Positions 55,197-63,504 of a DNA stretch of 63,504 nt are shown here, piece by piece. A program made the position numbers and the translations under genes. The stretch is from Bacteroidales bacterium UBA1309 (GTDB lineage: Bacteria; Bacteroidota; Bacteroidia; Bacteroidales; Dysgonomonadaceae), in the NCBI GenBank assembly GCA_002307185.1, contig DBTT01000017.1, positions 1 through 63,504 of the forward strand. The letters are read 5' to 3'. The notes under the pieces were generated by a model. It saw nothing but the letters and a program-made list of their open reading frames with translations, did not search any database and was not told the origin of the DNA. Numbering within the stretch: position 1 is the first letter of the stretch; each line of letters starts with the position of its first letter.

Positions 55197-55700
55197 AAGA
55201 AAAGACACAAAACTACAACAAATCTGCCCCGAGAGTACATCTGGGATATAACGTAACAGGAACTCGGTTTAAATCCAAATTACGATTCAATGCCATGCCC
55301 CATCCTTGAAATATGACAAAACCCACCTACTCTGGACAGGAACAGATCCGAAAGGCAAATTTGCAACCATAAAATTACGAGGTGAGGCAAATTAAGAACA
55401 ATAAACATATCACAACAAAGAATGGCTTCTGCGGAAAATGACGATATGGGGTCAATAAACACCTCCAGGTGGCTTCCCCGGCGCAGAAAAAAGCATGGCT
55501 TCACCCTATACTCCCATTTTGTGAACACTTGTTAATCAATCAAATACCACTACCTTAAATGTTAAACACCCTATATACCCCGTTTCGCCCGTTTTTTTTA
55601 TTAAAATTTCATATATATTTGCAACGGAACAGCTAATGCAAGCTTTATCATTCATATTTTCACATAATAAAAACACTATTTGAATAAATACCCTTTAAAA
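55197..55700. other. Intergenic region before the GC-rich cassette
   Basis: No gene is supported; an 82-codon minus-strand frame at 55280-55528 has no family resemblance. TATATTTG at 55614-55621 is a good Bacteroidetes -7 box and could drive the T9SS protein gene. Base composition changes from AT-rich to clearly GC-rich just after 55700. Confidence 0.45.
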
Positions 55701-56849
55701 ATGAAACACCTCCCGCTCACCGCACTCCTGCTGCTGGCGCAGCTCAACCCGTGCCACGCCCAGCTGAGCCTTTCCCACAACCGCATCCGCCCGGGCGACA
55801 AACTGGTCAAGTATCAGGTGGAATACAAGGACCCCGGCCCGGCAGGCACCGACATCCTCTGGGATTTCAGCAGGCTGAAGACCGTCAACGAGAACTACAC
55901 CCTCGCCTATTCCGACCCGGAGCTGCTCGGCGACAGCCTCTACGTGCTGGGCTCGAAAGCCTACCCGAAGGCCGCGTTCGCCCCGGGAGAACTGGTGGTG
56001 GCCACCGAGCACCGCACGCAGTATTTCTTCCGCTTCAAGGGCGACACCCTGCTGCTGCTCGGCCACGAGAACCCGCTCAACCAGCTGGATTACGTCCAGC
56101 CCTACGTCCAGGCCGTCTTCCCGCTGAATTACGGGACCATCACCACCTACCCCTACCGGGCCAGGGGACTGTATTCCCATACGGATTCCGTCTCCACGGA
56201 AGGGATCGTCACCACCTGGGCCGACGCCCGCGGACGGATGGTGTTGCCCTCGGGCGACACGCTCTCGCAGGTGCTGCGGGTGCGCACCAGCCAGGGCATC
56301 ACCGACAACCGCCCCGACTCCCTCGGCCGGCACACGCAACGTGTGCTGGAAACCTGCCGCTGGTACACCCGGGGCTACCGCTACCCCGTCTTCGAGACCG
56401 TCCGCAGCTACAACCCCGCCGACAGCTCGGTCCATTTCAGGACGGCGTTCTTCTATCCCCCGCAGGACCACTACTACCTGGCCGACGACCCCGCCAACCA
56501 GGCCATCCAGGACGAACTCTGGAATGCGGCCAACAAAGACACGCAGGGAGGAAACGGCTCCGACGGCCAATCCACGGGCATCTCCATCCCCGGCCTGCTT
56601 AGCTGTAAGTTCTACCCCAACCCGGTGGTCGCCGACCTGACCGTCGCCTACGAGGTGACGGTGAAGGCCAACGTATCCCTCGGGATGTATTCCATCGACG
56701 GGTTCCCCGTCAGCCTGGTCCCCGCAAGGGTGCACGAGCCGGGAGCCTATTCCGTCTCTTTTAACTGTTCGGGGCTCTTCCCCCGCAACTACGTGCTGCG
56801 GGTGGTGGCAAACGACAAGGTCGCGAATGGGATCATTGTCAAGAAATGA
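55701..56849 (+). CDS. Secreted protein with T9SS type A sorting domain
   Basis: This 382-residue exported protein starts at the ATG 55701 (MKHLPLTALLLLAQLNPCHA). An upstream ATG-like start at 55680 (TTG) adds seven residues and is less likely. The mature part (about 20-290) is beta-rich without a known catalytic motif. A Gly/Asn linker then leads to the C-terminal sorting domain (about 305-382; CKFYPNPVVADLTVAYEVTV, RNYVLRVVANDKVANGIIVK), which targets type IX secretion. Its codons are strongly GC-rich, unlike genes to the left. It is the first gene of the RHS/tail-fibre cassette. The function is unknown; it may be an adhesin or export partner. Confidence 0.7.
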   Translation: MKHLPLTALLLLAQLNPCHAQLSLSHNRIRPGDKLVKYQVEYKDPGPAGTDILWDFSRLKTVNENYTLAYSDPELLGDSLYVLGSKAYPKAAFAPGELVVATEHRTQYFFRFKGDTLLLLGHENPLNQLDYVQPYVQAVFPLNYGTITTYPYRARGLYSHTDSVSTEGIVTTWADARGRMVLPSGDTLSQVLRVRTSQGITDNRPDSLGRHTQRVLETCRWYTRGYRYPVFETVRSYNPADSSVHFRTAFFYPPQDHYYLADDPANQAIQDELWNAANKDTQGGNGSDGQSTGISIPGLLSCKFYPNPVVADLTVAYEVTVKANVSLGMYSIDGFPVSLVPARVHEPGAYSVSFNCSGLFPRNYVLRVVANDKVANGIIVKK

Positions 56850-56926
56850 GAACGCGCCAATGTGGGAATATGAGAATGTGCCAATCCAGCAATCAAGGCC
56901 ACCCGCTGCCACGATCCTGCTCGGAC

Positions 56927-57044
56927 TACCCCCGTCCCCTGAAGGGGAGAACGCAGCCGAGGGATGCGGAAAGTTAGTGGAAATAGGCGCAAGCGGTTCC
57001 CAAATACTTTTCTCCCTCTCCCCGTGGAGAGGGTTGGGGTGAGG
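56927..57044. repeat. Dispersed C-rich/G-rich hairpin repeats
   Basis: CCCGTCCCCTGAAGGGGAGA at 56931-56950 and CCCTCTCC/GGAGAGGG at 57014-57033 followed by TTGGGGTGAGG form two hairpin units. Related copies are at 58793-58818 and 62412-62441. These units translate as PSPSGDGG or PHPNPLHGER on the other strand and mislead gene finders. They occur only in the right-hand cassette. Confidence 0.6.
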
Positions 57045-57127
57045 CTGAGGTAGGGGTAGAGAAATATATAAGTTGGAAGACATATAAATCAAAGTATAAC
57101 AGATAATTAAAAGAAAACATCAACCGT

Positions 57128-58114
57128 ATGAAAAAAGCAATGTTATGTATCGCCGCCCTCGTGTCGGCTTTGTCACTGAAAAGCCAAACCAGTTCCTATT
57201 CTATCCCCGATGGCGAATACTTGACGATAGGCAATTATTCAAGTTCGAATGAACCTAAAGGGATTTTATTCACAGGATTTCGGGATGTGTTGCCAAACTA
57301 TTTCGGGGCTTCCATCGAAGCTGTCAATGTATGGACATGCTGCGGAACGTATCCTGGCAGTGGGTATGCGGGAATTAAACATATAGGGTTAAATTTCAAT
57401 ATCCATGATCCCAACAATGCAGGTAGTGCGGACGCAAAAATTACAGCCATGTCGATTGCAGCATCAGGTAACGTCGGTATCGGCACCACCGATCCTAAAG
57501 CAAGATTAGAAGTATTTTCAGCAAATGGGGATATTAGTACTGGAGTTTTTCACTCCAGCGGAGGACAATCTTGGGGTCATGTTTTGACATTGGCCACCGA
57601 TGCTACGGTAGGAAACGATGATGCAAGGCTTTTATTTAGTTATAGGAATAAATCGAAGCAATGGGCACTTGGAGGCAGTAATTCGACAACGAGGTTCGGT
57701 ATATGGGAAGATTGTGGTGACGGCGTATACGGGAATAGCTTTGGAACGGAACGATTGACCATTCTCGCCGGTGGCTCCGTCGGCATCGGCACCACCGCCC
57801 CCGACCAGAAGCTCACCGTCAACGGCAAGATCCATGCCGAGGAGGTGATCGTGGACCTCAACGTGCCGCTGGCCGACTACGTCTTCGCCAGGGACTACGA
57901 GCTGATGCCGCTCCACCGGGTGGAAGAGTACGTGCAGGAGAACAGCCGCCTGCCCGAGATGCCCTCCGCCACCGAGGTGAAGGAAAAGGGAATGGGCATG
58001 GGCGAAATGCAGAACAAGATGCTCCAGAAGATAGAGGAACTCACCCTCTACATGATCCAGCAGGACAAGCGCATAAAGGCACTGGAGGAAGAAAACCAAA
58101 GGCTGAAGAAATAG
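57128..58114 (+). CDS. Tail-fibre-like protein with C-terminal coiled coil
   Basis: This 328-residue exported protein has the signal peptide MKKAMLCIAALVSALSLKS. Two copies of the tail-fibre motif GNVGIGTTDPKARLEV (about 115-130) and GSVGIGTTAPDQKLTVNGKI (about 216-235) bracket a beta-rich part. The C-terminus (LADYVFARDYELMPLHRVEE, RLPEMPSATEVKEKG, then a coiled coil MLQKIEELTLYMIQQDKRIK) resembles Peptidase_S74/intramolecular-chaperone-type endings. From about 57765 the DNA turns GC-rich while the earlier part is AT-richer, so the gene is a mosaic. Likely a trimeric surface fibre; partner unknown. Confidence 0.7.
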   Translation: MKKAMLCIAALVSALSLKSQTSSYSIPDGEYLTIGNYSSSNEPKGILFTGFRDVLPNYFGASIEAVNVWTCCGTYPGSGYAGIKHIGLNFNIHDPNNAGSADAKITAMSIAASGNVGIGTTDPKARLEVFSANGDISTGVFHSSGGQSWGHVLTLATDATVGNDDARLLFSYRNKSKQWALGGSNSTTRFGIWEDCGDGVYGNSFGTERLTILAGGSVGIGTTAPDQKLTVNGKIHAEEVIVDLNVPLADYVFARDYELMPLHRVEEYVQENSRLPEMPSATEVKEKGMGMGEMQNKMLQKIEELTLYMIQQDKRIKALEEENQRLKK

Positions 58115-58200
58115 CTTATAGCTTTTAGCCAATAGCCTTTAGCTAACAGCTAACGGCTAACAGCTAATTCATTTATTAACCAACCAAAAACAAAAACGTT
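58115..58200. repeat. Tandem TAGCTAACAGCTAACGG-type repeat
   Basis: The spacer holds several degenerate tandem units of GCTAACAGCTAACGGCTAACAG. A related stretch occurs at 39072-39110 and a short piece at 45596-45609. No coding role is seen; it could be a dispersed low-complexity element. Confidence 0.5.
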
Positions 58201-58596
58201 ATGGCTTTATTTTACAACAAAGTTCAAAGGAAGAACCCGGCCAAACAGAGCGAGCCGGCCAAGTGGTATCCCGTGTTGCGCAGCGTGACACAAGTGACTG
58301 AAAAGGAAGTGGGCAAGCGCATCGCCGACGAGACCACCCTCAACCCCAAGGAGGCCGAAATGGCCATCTCCCAACTGTTGAAGGTGCTCAAGGCCGAACT
58401 GCTGGCCGGCAACACCGTGAAGCTCGGCGACTGGGGCACCTTCCACCTCACCGTCAACAGCAACGGGGTGGCAACCGAGCAGGAGGTCACCGCCACCCTC
58501 ATCAAGCAGGTGAACATCAATTTCCTTGCCGGAGACGAGCTGCGCGAGGCATTGAACAAGGCCGAGTTCAAGCCCGCATCCTCCCTCAGCGACTAA
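58201..58596 (+). CDS. HU-family DNA-binding protein
   Basis: This 131-residue protein matches the Bacteroidetes HU-like family (TIGR01201 type). It has an N-terminal extension (MALFYNKVQRKNPAKQSEPA) and helices in RSVTQVTEKEVGKRIADETT and EAEMAISQLLKVLKAELLAG. The beta part NTVKLGDWGTFHLTVNSNG holds the family GDWG motif, followed by TATLIKQVNINFLAGDELRE. It would bend or coat DNA. Here it lies between a tail-fibre-like and an RHS gene on the same strand, a setting where such HU genes recur in Bacteroidetes. The C-terminus is Ala/Ser-rich. Confidence 0.88.
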   Translation: MALFYNKVQRKNPAKQSEPAKWYPVLRSVTQVTEKEVGKRIADETTLNPKEAEMAISQLLKVLKAELLAGNTVKLGDWGTFHLTVNSNGVATEQEVTATLIKQVNINFLAGDELREALNKAEFKPASSLSD

Positions 58597-59055
58597 GCCG
58601 GGGGAAGACGCCCGTCCTGGTCGGGGGAAGACGGTAATGATCCCCCGGGGATCATAACCGTCCTATCCGGGGGATCATGCCCATGATGCACCGGGGGGGA
58701 CGGGCATGGTGGTGGAGGGGATGGAAGATGTGGACAAGAAGGCCAGGCGGCCTCCCCAAAAAAAGATTACACCTCTTTTCCTCCCCCTTTTCTCCCTCCC
58801 CTGTGGAAAGGGTGCGGGCCATACAGGAAGGATGCCGCAAGACCGGAGGGGCGAGGGGGAAGGGCAGGTCGGGATGATGCGGGCTAATCCCCCATATGCA
58901 CTTGGCCTATAAAGCTATCGATGTTTTGTGCCAGCGTAAACGACAGACTTCCTGACGGTATCGTTAACATCGCCTACCAAGCCAATGTTAATGGGGGCCC
59001 GTAAATATTTGAGACATGCGAATGGTTTTTGATTATTATATAATGTTAGAGTAAT
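58597..59055. repeat. Intergenic region with large palindrome and hairpin repeats
   Basis: No gene is supported. 58630-58662 is a 33-base palindrome with a single mismatch (outer arms GACGGT/ACCGTC, inner GATCCCC/GGGGATC). A related GATCATGCCCATGATGC stretch follows at 58673-58689. A C-rich/G-rich hairpin unit lies at 58793-58818. From about 58900 the sequence becomes AT-rich, toward the RHS gene start. The palindrome may terminate HU transcription, though no T-run follows. Confidence 0.5.
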
Positions 59056-62000
59056 ATGAATAAGAAGTGTCTATTTATCGTTCTTTCCATGTGCATATTT
59101 TTCCGCACATGGCCTGAAAACACCAAAATCAAAAGAGATTCTGAATTCTTACGGATGAACACACCTAATGTTTCTTCTTTCGACAAGTATTTTGACAATC
59201 CGATAAGCCTATACAATGGCACACCGAATATAAACATCCCGGTCTACACATTGCAGGACGGGCAAATCCGCCTGCCAATTTCCCTGAGGTACAATTCTTC
59301 CGGCATCAAGGTGGAGGAAGATGCAAGTTGGGTCGGCCTGGGCTGGAACTTGGATGTCGGGGGAATGATTTCGCAGAATGTTGTAGGAGACGATGACGAT
59401 AATAATGGGGGGAGCTATGGGGATGTTTATAATTTTCACTTGTGGCTGAAAGCCCACAAGGACAACAGCGAGTGGCTGACCGGCCAGCATGCCTCCATGA
59501 CAAATACGAGGGAGCTATATGCCTTGCTGCTAGGATACCGTAAGGGGAATAAGTCGCTATTCCGGCTGAATCCAGATGTGTATTATTTTACATATCCGGG
59601 CGGTTCGGGGAAATTTTTCATAGATTTTGAAAACAACATACATATATTGAACAGGGAGCAGGGGCAAGGAATCAAGATTGAAGTGACGGCCAGCAGCGCC
59701 ACCACTAACCCTTCCATCGAAAGTTTCAAGATCACTACCGCCGAGGGGGTCACGCACCTGTTTAATTATGCCAGTAGCATGCGAGAGGGCAGTGGTCTTG
59801 GGGCACAATCCAGATATTACACCCTGGACAAGACGTCGTATCCAAACGGTCAGGACATAAGCTATTTCTACACGAAGCATGCTGCCTCCAAGCCACATTA
59901 CTCGCAAAACTTACAGATTATAACAGCCGTGTCGAATGTGGTCTTTTCTACATCGCCATATAATGTGACGACCGAGGCCCAGACTGCGAGCCCAAGCCAG
60001 TACTTGAGCACAAACCATGGGGAGGAATGCATCCTCGACTCCATTGTCACGACAAATTATAAGGTTGAATTTTCTACGGGCTCCAGAACGGATATAGAAA
60101 ACGGGGTCAAATTGAACCAAATCAAAATATCCCCTTTAAGCAGCCTATCCAATGGGATAAAAAAGGAATACAATTTTGAATACGGCTATTTCGTTTCAGC
60201 TACCGACGGTAATTTTTGGAAATCCTCACTGGACAGCTATGACATCAACAGGTTGAGGCTTGACAAGTTTTATGAAAAAGATCAAGGCAAATACGAATTC
60301 GCCTATAATGGCCTGCCCCTGCCCGCAAAGGGATCGTTCGCTATCGATTATTGGGGGTATTATAATGGGAAAACAAAAAACAAGTCTTTGATTCCTGATT
60401 TCCGCAGCCTTTTTTATCCTGAAGGATCGGAATTCGAAATGGAAATGATCCCCCCGGCATACCAGACTGTATTGTTGAAAGCGAATGCAAGATACAGGGC
60501 GGACAGGGAAAGCTCCGGGGATTCGACAAAGGCCTGCATACTTGAGGGGATAAAATATCCTACGGGAGGATACACCCGTTTTGAATACGAGAACAACACC
60601 TTTGCAGCTAAACGGTTGATCGGATCGCAGAACGGCGATGCGTTATCGGGATGCGGGTTAAGGATCAAGCGGATCACATCCTACGATAGTCCCGCCATGG
60701 AAAAGGTCGAGGCATGCAAGGCTTATGAATATTCGGAAGGCGTGCTGCATGACAATGCTGTCTTTTATGACAGTAAACATCTCGCATGGAATTTTGCGGC
60801 GAACGACCTTCTCTACTGCGGGCTCACTCCGTTAGCCCTTCTCTCGTGCGACATTGATTATTATGACCTGTACGGGAGCAGCGTCTACAGCAATCCTTAT
60901 GGCTCCGGAAAAGGGGTAGGCTATGGTTCTGTGAAGGAAACCTCAACCGGGGAAACCCTCAAGAACGGCTATGTGAAATACAAGTTTCATAATGAGAGGG
61001 GGATATACTACCCCAACAGCTATTGCGTGGAAAACGAGCCCCTGAATGGGAAACTGATAAGGCGGGAGGCCTACCTGGAGGGAGTCTCGTCCCCTGTCGA
61101 AACAGAACAGAATTATTACAAGGCGTATGTCCGTTACTCTGGAACAGGGGTGAATGTCCTGGATGCCTACCAGAACAGCAATACGGTATTTTCCGATTTT
61201 TATTGCGGGCTTAGCGGATGGAACCATTCGGATACACAGGAAGGATACGTGGACGACAGGATGCGTGTCTGCTTGTTCAACCTATATGCCTGCGACATCC
61301 TGTTGGACAGTTGCATAACCCGAAAGGACGGGGTCCAGAATGTAGATAAATTTACATACGACATGACAACACTCCAATTGAAGGAGAAATCAACAAGGCT
61401 TCCATTGAACGGTAGCTTTACTTATTCACACACCTATCCGAGTGATTACGATTGCGGAATATTTACGGATATGGTGAATAAAAATCTATTATCCCCCGTT
61501 GTGGAAGAAAAAATATTCCGTAATGGCCGTTATATCGGTGGAAACCTCACCGAATATGGATATGACGGCAGCAACAGGATGATTGTGCCGCAAAAAAAAT
61601 ATTTCAGCGAAGTGAAGGATTACGGCGACATGCCCCAAACATATGCTTGCGGCGGGGGCATAGACACCCGGATGTATCCTTTCCAGAGCATAGCCTATGA
61701 TCGATACGACTATTTCGGCAATATAAACCAAATGACGGTTGATTCCTCCTCCATCGTTTTTTATCTATGGTCCTACAACGGGCAATACCCCATAGCCGAG
61801 ATCAAGGATGCAACTTACGAGCAAATAAAGTCGGCTTTGAATTTTACGTCCGACACCCAGATGAACGAATTAAGCGCGATGGCGGCCCCCGATGTAAACT
61901 CTATCCGCACAAAGTTGGACAGTTATTTTAAGAATAGCGTCGCCCAGGTCACCACCTACACCTACCGACCCCTCGTGGGCATGACCTCGGCCACCGCCCC

Positions 62001-62118
62001 CAACGGAGTCACCACCTACTACGAATACGACACCTTCAACCGCCTCAAGCGAACCTACATCAAGGAGAACAACGTGGAGAAGACCGTCCAGACCTACGAC
62101 TACCACTACAAACAGTGA
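59056..62118 (+). CDS. RHS-type surface protein (first of two)
   Basis: This 1020-residue protein has a signal-like N-terminus (MNKKCLFIVLSMCIFF). The Bacteroidetes RHS/SpvB-like head follows: NINIPVYTLQDGQIRLPISL, RYNSSGIKVEEDASWVGLGW, NLDVGGMISQ (about 48-100). The long middle is beta-rich and YD-poor. The C-terminus ends VTTYTYRPLVGMTSATAPNG and TTYYEYDTFNRLKRTYIKEN, a classic YD repeat. It has no RHS core cleavage motif or toxin domain. The last about 60 codons are GC-rich while the rest is AT-richer. It may be a shell or export component paired with the next RHS gene. Confidence 0.75.
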   Translation: MNKKCLFIVLSMCIFFRTWPENTKIKRDSEFLRMNTPNVSSFDKYFDNPISLYNGTPNINIPVYTLQDGQIRLPISLRYNSSGIKVEEDASWVGLGWNLDVGGMISQNVVGDDDDNNGGSYGDVYNFHLWLKAHKDNSEWLTGQHASMTNTRELYALLLGYRKGNKSLFRLNPDVYYFTYPGGSGKFFIDFENNIHILNREQGQGIKIEVTASSATTNPSIESFKITTAEGVTHLFNYASSMREGSGLGAQSRYYTLDKTSYPNGQDISYFYTKHAASKPHYSQNLQIITAVSNVVFSTSPYNVTTEAQTASPSQYLSTNHGEECILDSIVTTNYKVEFSTGSRTDIENGVKLNQIKISPLSSLSNGIKKEYNFEYGYFVSATDGNFWKSSLDSYDINRLRLDKFYEKDQGKYEFAYNGLPLPAKGSFAIDYWGYYNGKTKNKSLIPDFRSLFYPEGSEFEMEMIPPAYQTVLLKANARYRADRESSGDSTKACILEGIKYPTGGYTRFEYENNTFAAKRLIGSQNGDALSGCGLRIKRITSYDSPAMEKVEACKAYEYSEGVLHDNAVFYDSKHLAWNFAANDLLYCGLTPLALLSCDIDYYDLYGSSVYSNPYGSGKGVGYGSVKETSTGETLKNGYVKYKFHNERGIYYPNSYCVENEPLNGKLIRREAYLEGVSSPVETEQNYYKAYVRYSGTGVNVLDAYQNSNTVFSDFYCGLSGWNHSDTQEGYVDDRMRVCLFNLYACDILLDSCITRKDGVQNVDKFTYDMTTLQLKEKSTRLPLNGSFTYSHTYPSDYDCGIFTDMVNKNLLSPVVEEKIFRNGRYIGGNLTEYGYDGSNRMIVPQKKYFSEVKDYGDMPQTYACGGGIDTRMYPFQSIAYDRYDYFGNINQMTVDSSSIVFYLWSYNGQYPIAEIKDATYEQIKSALNFTSDTQMNELSAMAAPDVNSIRTKLDSYFKNSVAQVTTYTYRPLVGMTSATAPNGVTTYYEYDTFNRLKRTYIKENNVEKTVQTYDYHYKQ

Positions 62119-62366
62119 ACAGTTAGCAGTGAACAAGCGAAGAAGATAAAACAAAACATTAAAAACACAGAGTAAAATGAGTAAAAAGAGGGGGAAATAC
62201 ATGATTGGACAAATAAAAAAGAACTCCTTTTACTCTTTTTACTCTGTGGTAAATAAGAGAACAAGAGAACATATGACCAAGTGCCCCTGCCATTCAGTCA
62301 CTCAGTCATTTCGTTATTCATTCACAAAAAACTCAGTAGTAAAAAAACAAATAAGATAACACGCTT

Positions 62367-63504
62367 ATGAAAAAAATCATTCATTTCTTTAGCATATTAT
62401 GTGCGTTAGCCCTCCCTCCCTCTTTTGGAGGGGGCTGGGGGGAGGCCAGCGCCCAGGTCAACCTCACCCTTTCCGCCCCGAGGTCTCAGGGCGGCACCGT
62501 CGTGGCAGCATCCTCCATCACCCTCAAGCCCGGCTTCACGTTCGCCGCATCTTCGGGGACAAGCCTGACCCTGAAGCTGGATGCCAATGCCAGCACACCC
62601 TACGAGTCGGGGACGCCTTCCCTCTCGCAGGACCAGAACTACATCCTGACCCGCACCTACAAGACCGACGACGGCGCAGGCTACCTCGACCAGATCCAGT
62701 ATTTTGACGGGCTGGGCCGCCCCACGCAGACCGTGCAGGCGGGAGCCTCGCCCTCGGGGGCCGACCTCGTCACCTACCAGGAATACGACGGCTTCGGACG
62801 CGAGTCCAACGCCTGGCTGCTGCGTCCGGCGGCGGGTGGCAACGGAGCCTTCGTACCCCTCGCCTCCTTCACGGCGCTGCCCGCCGACGGATACAACGGC
62901 GATGCGGCACCCTATTCCACCCCCGTTTACGAGCCTTCCCCGCTCAACCGCGTGCAGCAGCAGTTCGGCCCGGGGGAAGCATGGCACACCAACGGCAAGT
63001 CGGTGAAGACCGAATACCTCACCAACAGTTCGGCCTATCCCTGCATCCTGTTCAGCGTGGCCTCCGCCGGGCTGACCCAAGGGGGCAACTACCCCGACGG
63101 GGAACTCTACGTCACGAAAAGCATCGACGAGGGGGGCAGCGTTTCCTACGAGTTCAAGGACAAGCTCGGGCAGGTGGTCCTCACCCGCCAGGTGAACAAC
63201 GGGGCGGACCACGACACCTACTATGTGTACGACGACTTCGGCAACAGGCGCTACGTGCTTCCCCCGCTCGCCGTGGACAACCTTTCCGCCGGGCTGGGCG
63301 ATGACTCCGACATGATGAAGCGGTACGCCTATGTCTACAAGTACGACTCCCGCAACCGCTGCATCCAGAAGCGGATCCCCGGCTGCGACTGGGCTTATTT
63401 TGTCTATGACAAGGCCGACAGGTTGGCCATGACCCAGGACGGCATCCAGCGTCCCGACTTCAAGTGGACGGTGTACAAGTACGACAAGCTGGGGCGGATG
63501 CTCT
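62367..63504 (+). CDS. RHS-repeat protein with DUF6443 domain, cut by the window end
   Basis: The gene starts at the ATG 62367 (MKKIIHFFSILCALAL) and is open to 63504, giving 379 codons without a stop. The signal region contains PPSFGGGWGEASAQ, encoded by a copy of the dispersed C-rich/G-rich hairpin repeat. Next is a beta part (SSITLKPGFTFAASSGTSLT) and the DUF6443 pattern (YIQYFDGLGRP-like: LDQIQYFDGLGRPTQTVQAG). YD-type repeats (YYVYDDFGNRRYVLPPL, YKYDSRNRCIQKRIPG, YKYDKLGRML) follow. The entire part seen is GC-rich. The C-terminal end, which would show a core and possibly a toxin, lies outside. Confidence 0.85.
   Translation, partial: MKKIIHFFSILCALALPPSFGGGWGEASAQVNLTLSAPRSQGGTVVAASSITLKPGFTFAASSGTSLTLKLDANASTPYESGTPSLSQDQNYILTRTYKTDDGAGYLDQIQYFDGLGRPTQTVQAGASPSGADLVTYQEYDGFGRESNAWLLRPAAGGNGAFVPLASFTALPADGYNGDAAPYSTPVYEPSPLNRVQQQFGPGEAWHTNGKSVKTEYLTNSSAYPCILFSVASAGLTQGGNYPDGELYVTKSIDEGGSVSYEFKDKLGQVVLTRQVNNGADHDTYYVYDDFGNRRYVLPPLAVDNLSAGLGDDSDMMKRYAYVYKYDSRNRCIQKRIPGCDWAYFVYDKADRLAMTQDGIQRPDFKWTVYKYDKLGRML

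Noticed and set aside
55695..57092. 465-codon minus-strand frame over the T9SS protein gene
   Set aside because: GC-rich DNA lacks stop codons by composition. The translation is low-complexity and includes PHPNPLHGER and SPSGDGG from hairpin repeats, a known false-gene pattern.
62406..63212. 268-codon minus-strand frame at the right end
   Set aside because: It is antisense to the DUF6443 RHS gene with GC-driven openness and no domain.

Overview
The window looks like a chromosomal segment from a Bacteroidota (Bacteroidetes) bacterium, most likely order Bacteroidales. The signs are a SusC/SusD pair with FecR and an ECF sigma factor, type IX secretion (T9SS) C-terminal sorting domains, TAnnTTTG promoter boxes, a Bacteroidetes-type tyrosine recombinase, a TSUP + DUF1634 pair and DUF4625/RHS families. 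The genus cannot be fixed from the sequence alone. Most of the window is moderately AT-rich; from about 55.7 kb to the right end there are long GC-rich stretches.

Layout. 0-4.5 kb: a tyrosine recombinase, then an outer-membrane barrel gene followed by a helix-hairpin-helix OM protein. 4.7-8.8 kb: a small His/Cys-rich protein and a TonB-dependent receptor (probably metal-related), facing a CbpA-type DnaJ protein across a shared hairpin. 9-15 kb: a MarR-RND-TolC efflux operon with overlapping genes. 15.2-17.4 kb: a secreted T9SS-type protein and transposase remnants (RAYT, IS1595). 17.4-30.4 kb: housekeeping and envelope genes (GlsB-like, LysM, miaA, TSUP/DUF1634, phoH, sulfatase-type transferase, MATE, panC-panD, LiaF-like, LytTR).

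30.6-40.3 kb: a deoxysugar locus (rhaM-like mutarotase, FGGY kinase, FucP-type symporter, nucleotidyltransferase-GHMP kinase fusion). The kinase is a pseudogene, split by a 5.9 kb block lying between 8-bp direct repeats. The block appears to be a decaying zinc-homeostasis module: truncated COG0523 GTPase, membrane protein, thioredoxin, frameshifted Fur/Zur regulator, two Zur-box-like operators, an ABC transporter with a His-rich permease, a DUF3299 protein and a truncated DUF4625 lipoprotein. A 0.39 kb MITE carrying REP-like hairpins and an internally deleted IS982-family element with the same ends have inserted into it.

40.4-46.5 kb: a glycogen/alpha-glucan cluster (debranching enzyme, GT4, GH57) and a PPK2 kinase. 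46.8-55.2 kb: a SusC/SusD uptake locus with FecR, a divergent ECF sigma factor, a secreted phosphoesterase and the tail of a lost phosphatase. 55.7-63.5 kb: a cassette with a T9SS-sorted protein, a tail-fibre-like protein, an HU-family protein and two RHS-type proteins. Inside two of these genes GC-rich ends adjoin AT-rich parts, which suggests cassette exchange. The last RHS gene runs off the window. I saw no rRNA, tRNA or CRISPR array.
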